Positions 60,939 to 64,000 of a stretch of 64,000 nt of DNA are shown one piece after another. The notes under the pieces were generated by a model, which saw only the letters and a list, made by a program, of their open reading frames with translations, did not search any database and had not been told where the DNA came from. The stretch's first letter is position 1; each line of letters starts with the position of its first letter. Position numbers and translations under genes: made by a program. The stretch is from SKNW01 sp050485865 (GTDB lineage: Bacteria > Gemmatimonadota > Gemmatimonadetes > Longimicrobiales > Gaopeijiaceae): NCBI GenBank assembly GCA_050485865.1, contig JBJHCE010000004.1, positions 1 to 64,000 of the forward strand, in the 5' to 3' direction.

Positions 60939-61889
60939 GTGCCCTACCGGATCGTGGTACCCCTCGACGGCTCCCGCTTCGGCGAGGGAGCCCTTCCCCT
61001 CGCCCTGGCGCTGGCAGACCGCCAGGAGGCGGCCCTCGACCTCGTCACCGTGACGATCCCGCAGTCGCCCCCGGTCTCCGGCCGGGGGGATGCCACCGAG
61101 GGTGACGAGTCCATCGAGCGGGGCCGGGCCCAGGCTTCCGAGTACCTGGACTCGGTGGCGGAGCGGATCCGCGCCTCCGGGTACGGGGGTGCCCTGGCCC
61201 GGGACGTCATCGCGCCCGGGAACGCCGCGCGCTCGATCGTCCGCTACCTGGCCGAGGTGGAGGCGGACCTGGTCGTCATGACCACCCATGGAAGGGGACC
61301 GCTCCAGCGGGCGTGGCTCGGGAGCACCGCCGACGGGGTGATCCGCCGGAGCCCCTGCCCGGTCCTCCTGGTCCGGCCCGGCGAGGGCGAAGCGCCCGAG
61401 GAGGGGGCCGAAGCGGTGGACCTCGGGGTGCGGCCGGCGCCCTTCCGGTCCGTGGTTCTCCCCCTGGACGGGTCCGAGGCGGCGGAGCGGGCCTTCGACC
61501 CCCTGCCCCCCCTGATGGAGGCGGGAGGCAGTGTCCGGCTCCTCCGCGCGGTGCCCCCCTTCGTGGCCGGGGGGTCCCCCTACCTTCCCCATGCGGTCCG
61601 TGAGGCCCACGAGCACGAGCTTGTCCGGAAGGCCTCGGCCGAGTACCTGGAGGGGTTCAGCGCCCGGGTGGAGGCGATGGGGTTCAAGGTCCACGCCAAG
61701 GTCCTGACCGCGGGGCAGGCCGCCTCCGCGATCCTTCGCACCGCCGAGGAGGACGGGGCCGAGCTCATTGCCATGTCCACGAGCGGAAGGGGTGGGGCGG
61801 CGCGTCTCATCCTGGGGAGCGTGGCCGACAAGGTGGTCCGGGGGGCCCCCTGTCCGGTCCTCCTGTCGCGCACGCCCGAAGACGCCTGA
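60939..61889 (+). CDS. Universal stress protein with two tandem USP domains
   Basis: The protein has 316 residues from the GTG at 60939, chosen for the strong AGGAGG at 60926-60933 with normal spacing. Each half starts with IVVPLDGS or VVLPLDGS and ends with an ATP-binding HG/SG-x9-GS loop (THGRGPLQRAWLGS and TSGRGGAARLILGS). Both look able to bind ATP. A second gene of the same design is 314 bases downstream. Confidence 0.9.
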   Translation: MPYRIVVPLDGSRFGEGALPLALALADRQEAALDLVTVTIPQSPPVSGRGDATEGDESIERGRAQASEYLDSVAERIRASGYGGALARDVIAPGNAARSIVRYLAEVEADLVVMTTHGRGPLQRAWLGSTADGVIRRSPCPVLLVRPGEGEAPEEGAEAVDLGVRPAPFRSVVLPLDGSEAAERAFDPLPPLMEAGGSVRLLRAVPPFVAGGSPYLPHAVREAHEHELVRKASAEYLEGFSARVEAMGFKVHAKVLTAGQAASAILRTAEEDGAELIAMSTSGRGGAARLILGSVADKVVRGAPCPVLLSRTPEDA

Positions 61890-62203
61890 GCCGCACCTCT
61901 GCCGCAACCGGGCAGCCGGGACACCCCCGAGCGGACGAATCGTCCCCACGGGTGGAGCCGGACGGGACGTAATGGTCCGGAGGGAGGAGGAGCCCGACCA
62001 TGCACCTCGGCGGCGTGGGGGCTGTTCCTTCCACGGGGCGGTAGTTCCAGGATGTTGTGGTGAAATGACTTGAAGACCGCGTGTCCCGGGGCGGTTCCCG
62101 CCGACCGGGGTACCCTTCGGCTTGGCCGACTCCTTGCTTCTGCTGGGTGCGGGACGCTTCGATGACGAAACCGTTCCGGCCGATTCCGCATACCGGAGGC
62201 CCC
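61890..62203. other. Intergenic region between the two universal stress protein genes
   Basis: A 314-base stretch without a supported gene. A mildly AT-rich patch around 62050-62075 (TGTTGTGGTGAAATGACTTG) could hold a promoter for the downstream gene, but I find no convincing -35/-10 pair, terminator or RNA structure. A 14-codon ATG frame at 61999-62043 has no ribosome-binding site. Confidence 0.5.
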
Positions 62204-63133
62204 ATGCTGCGTGCCATCCTGCTTCCCCTCGACGGCTCCTCCTTCAGCGAGGAGGCGCTTCCCCTCGCTGCCCACCTGGCGGCGCGGGCGGAGGCTGAGC
62301 TCCACCTCCTGCACGTGATCCGGCCCGCACCGGACGTCGATTTCAAGACGCCGGAAGAGGACCTGAACTGGCGAACCGAGCTCCGGGAGGCGGCCTCGGC
62401 GGCCCTGGGCGAGCGTGTGGCCCGGCTCCGGAGGGGCGGCGTCCTCGCCCGGGCCGAGGTGCGGGAGGGGAAGGTCGTGGACACCCTCCTCGAAACGGCC
62501 CGGTCCCGGAAGGCGGACCTGGTCGTTCTCACGACCCACGGCGCCGGCGGCTTCCGGCGCTGGTGGCTCGGAAGTGTCGCCGATTCGCTCCTCCGGAAGG
62601 GAGCGTTCCCCCTCCTCCTGGTCCGCCCGTGGGATGAAACGGAGGACCGCGAGGGGCGGGAGCCCAGGTTCCGCACCGTGCTCGTTCCCCTCGACGGGTC
62701 GCCGGCCTCGGAGGCGGTCCTTCCCTTCCTGCGCTGGATCGTGGAGAAGGAAGGCACCCGCATCGTCTTCGTCCGCGTCGTGCCTTCGCCGCTCGAGGTC
62801 GGATCCCTTTACGGGATTCCATCGGTGCGTCTGGAAGGGGAGAGCCACCGCTGGCAGCGTGAGACGGCCCTCAAGTACCTGGAGGAAGCCGCGGCCCGGT
62901 TCCGGAGCGGGGACGGGGCGGAGCTTGCCGAACCCGAGCTCCGGGTCGTCGAGGCCTCGAGCGCGGCGGAAGGGGTCCTCGAGGCGGCCCGGGTCGTGGG
63001 GGCCGACCTGGTGGCCCTCTCGACCCACGGTCGCTCCGGGTTCGGGCGGACCGTGATCGGAAGCGTTGCGGACAAGGTGATCCGCGGCGCGGCGGCCCCG
63101 GTGCTGGCGGTTCGCCCGCCGGAAGGAAACTGA
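62204..63133 (+). CDS. Universal stress protein with two tandem USP domains
   Basis: The protein has 309 residues from the ATG at 62204 with GGAGG 4 bases upstream (an ATG at 62162 is open but less likely). Domain one begins ILLPLDGSSFSEEALPLA and ends THGAGGFRRWWLGSVAD; domain two begins VLVPLDGSPASEAVLPFL and ends THGRSGFGRTVIGSVADKV. Both ATP-loop motifs are intact. It resembles the previous gene in design more than in close sequence, suggesting an old duplication. Confidence 0.9.
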   Translation: MLRAILLPLDGSSFSEEALPLAAHLAARAEAELHLLHVIRPAPDVDFKTPEEDLNWRTELREAASAALGERVARLRRGGVLARAEVREGKVVDTLLETARSRKADLVVLTTHGAGGFRRWWLGSVADSLLRKGAFPLLLVRPWDETEDREGREPRFRTVLVPLDGSPASEAVLPFLRWIVEKEGTRIVFVRVVPSPLEVGSLYGIPSVRLEGESHRWQRETALKYLEEAAARFRSGDGAELAEPELRVVEASSAAEGVLEAARVVGADLVALSTHGRSGFGRTVIGSVADKVIRGAAAPVLAVRPPEGN

Positions 63134-63145
63134 CCCGGGCCTCCG

Positions 63146-64000
63146 TCAGGCGAAAGCGCTCCCGGGGTCCTCGGGGCTTTCCCCCCTGGGCCCCCGGTGC
63201 GGGACCCGGTGGTACCGACCCTGGTCCGACCGGGAGATCCTGCGTCGCGCCACGAGCGCCTCGAGGACGAGTTCGCATGCCGCGGCCCTGAGCGCATCGC
63301 TCCCGGAAGACGACGCGAGCCCCGTGAGGTCCACCATCTCGAGGAGCCCGGGCACCACCTGGAACCCGCGGACGCACGCCGCCGCGGAGGCCTCGTCCGA
63401 GACCTGGAGCGCACCACCCCCCTCGAAATACTCCACGATCGGGTCCACGTCGGCCCCTCCGGCCCGCTCCTCGAAGGTCTCGGCGGCGGCGCGGGCAATG
63501 AGCTCCCGGGCGATCCGGTCGGATCCGGCGAGCTCCCCCTCGTACTCGAGCTCGAGCTTCCCCGTCATGGCGGGGAGGGCGGCGTAGACGTCGGCCATCC
63601 TCGGCACGGCGCCCTCCTCCCCCAGGCGGAGCGCACGCCGCTCTGCGTTCGAGACCACCGCCTCGAGGACCGAGATGGGCATTCGCTGGCTCACCCCCGA
63701 GCGTCCGTCGATCCGCTTGTCGCGGCGGGCCAGGAAGGCGGTGCGTTCCACCACCTCGGCCACGAAGTCCGGAATTTCCACCGGGGGGCCGTCGCGCTCC
63801 GTCCACGCCTCGGCGCGGGTGATCTCCATTCCGGTGGCCACCTCCTCGGGGTAGTGGGTCCGGATCTCGGCGCCGATCCGGTCCTTGAGCGGGGTGATGA
63901 TCTTGCCGCGCGCGGTGTAATCCTCCGGGTTCGCGGTGAAGACCACGAGGAGATCCAGGGGGAGGCGCACGGGGAAGCCCTTGATCTGCACATCCCCCTC
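63146..64000 (-). CDS. C-terminal part of a MoxR/magnesium-chelatase-type AAA ATPase
   Basis: The frame is open through the right edge of the window, so the start lies beyond 64000. The visible 284 residues begin EGDVQIKGFPVRLPLDLLVVFTANPEDYT, a Walker-B/sensor-1 region of BchI/MoxR-like AAA proteins, followed by TPLKDRIGAEIRTHYP and the helical lid with RRDKRIDGRSGVSQRMPIS. The N-terminal Walker A is outside the window. A VWA partner gene is about 3.5 kb away, on the other side of mutY and the two USP genes. Confidence 0.8.
   Translation of the reverse strand, partial: EGDVQIKGFPVRLPLDLLVVFTANPEDYTARGKIITPLKDRIGAEIRTHYPEEVATGMEITRAEAWTERDGPPVEIPDFVAEVVERTAFLARRDKRIDGRSGVSQRMPISVLEAVVSNAERRALRLGEEGAVPRMADVYAALPAMTGKLELEYEGELAGSDRIARELIARAAAETFEERAGGADVDPIVEYFEGGGALQVSDEASAAACVRGFQVVPGLLEMVDLTGLASSSGSDALRAAACELVLEALVARRRISRSDQGRYHRVPHRGPRGESPEDPGSAFA

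Noticed and set aside
1..64000. tRNA, rRNA, CRISPR, insertion sequence or prophage
   Set aside because: No cloverleaf-like conserved arms, rRNA blocks, spaced repeats, transposase or integrase motifs were seen while reading both strands.

Overview
The window is about 70% G+C, carries genes on both strands with very short gaps, and shows no rRNA, tRNA, insertion sequence, prophage or CRISPR array. The gene content points to a diderm, aerobic, non-enteric bacterium: YidC with a large periplasmic domain, BamA-like outer-membrane barrels, a caa3-type oxidase, a long-form IspH and an AdoCbl photoreceptor. I suspect Gemmatimonadota or a relative. That is an inference from overall style; no taxonomic marker was compared.

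1-11.4 kb is an origin-proximal chromosome block: rpmH, rnpA, yidD, yidC, mnmE, mnmG, then a FAS1 (fasciclin) gene divergent from a CarH/LitR-type B12 regulator, two parS palindromes, parA, parB and an M23 peptidase. A cluster of DnaA-box-like 9-mers lies between the M23 gene and the Nif3-family gene (11.28-11.37 kb).

11.4-28.9 kb holds Nif3, a large outer-membrane protein (minus), a zinc-ribbon/TPR membrane protein and a LOG-family gene. A structured leader with a terminator-like element then precedes lipA-pdhA-pdhB-pdhC. A glycosyltransferase/lemA pair (minus) separates these from lpdA. After lpdA come marR, ispH (minus), fxsA, an M42 peptidase and a GAF/fRMsr protein.

29.1-39.5 kb is a long plus-strand run with 4-bp stop/start overlaps: a fused GlcD-GlcE, an aldehyde dehydrogenase, GlcF, then M20 peptidase, GNAT and N-succinylamino-acid racemase/OSBS, and a secreted D-aminoacylase-like amidohydrolase. 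The last four look like a D-amino-acid salvage and conversion unit.

39.5-48.1 kb is a minus-strand run. In transcription order it holds an unknown protein, an alkaline-phosphatase-superfamily enzyme, a GspE/PilB-type ATPase with extra zinc ribbons, an NtrY-NtrX-type sigma-54 two-component system, a bactofilin-like/BamA-like outer-membrane fusion, and DUF4390.

48.4-57.5 kb has a histidine-kinase-like protein, a Yip1 membrane protein and CsaA, then a DUF192 lipoprotein (minus), a Trm112-like protein and a caa3 cytochrome oxidase operon (coxB-coxA-coxC-coxD-ctaG) ending in a DUF481 barrel.

57.5-64 kb has PhzF and a VWA protein (minus), mutY and two tandem-domain universal stress proteins (plus). 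The C-terminal part of a MoxR/BchI-type AAA ATPase (minus) runs off the right edge.
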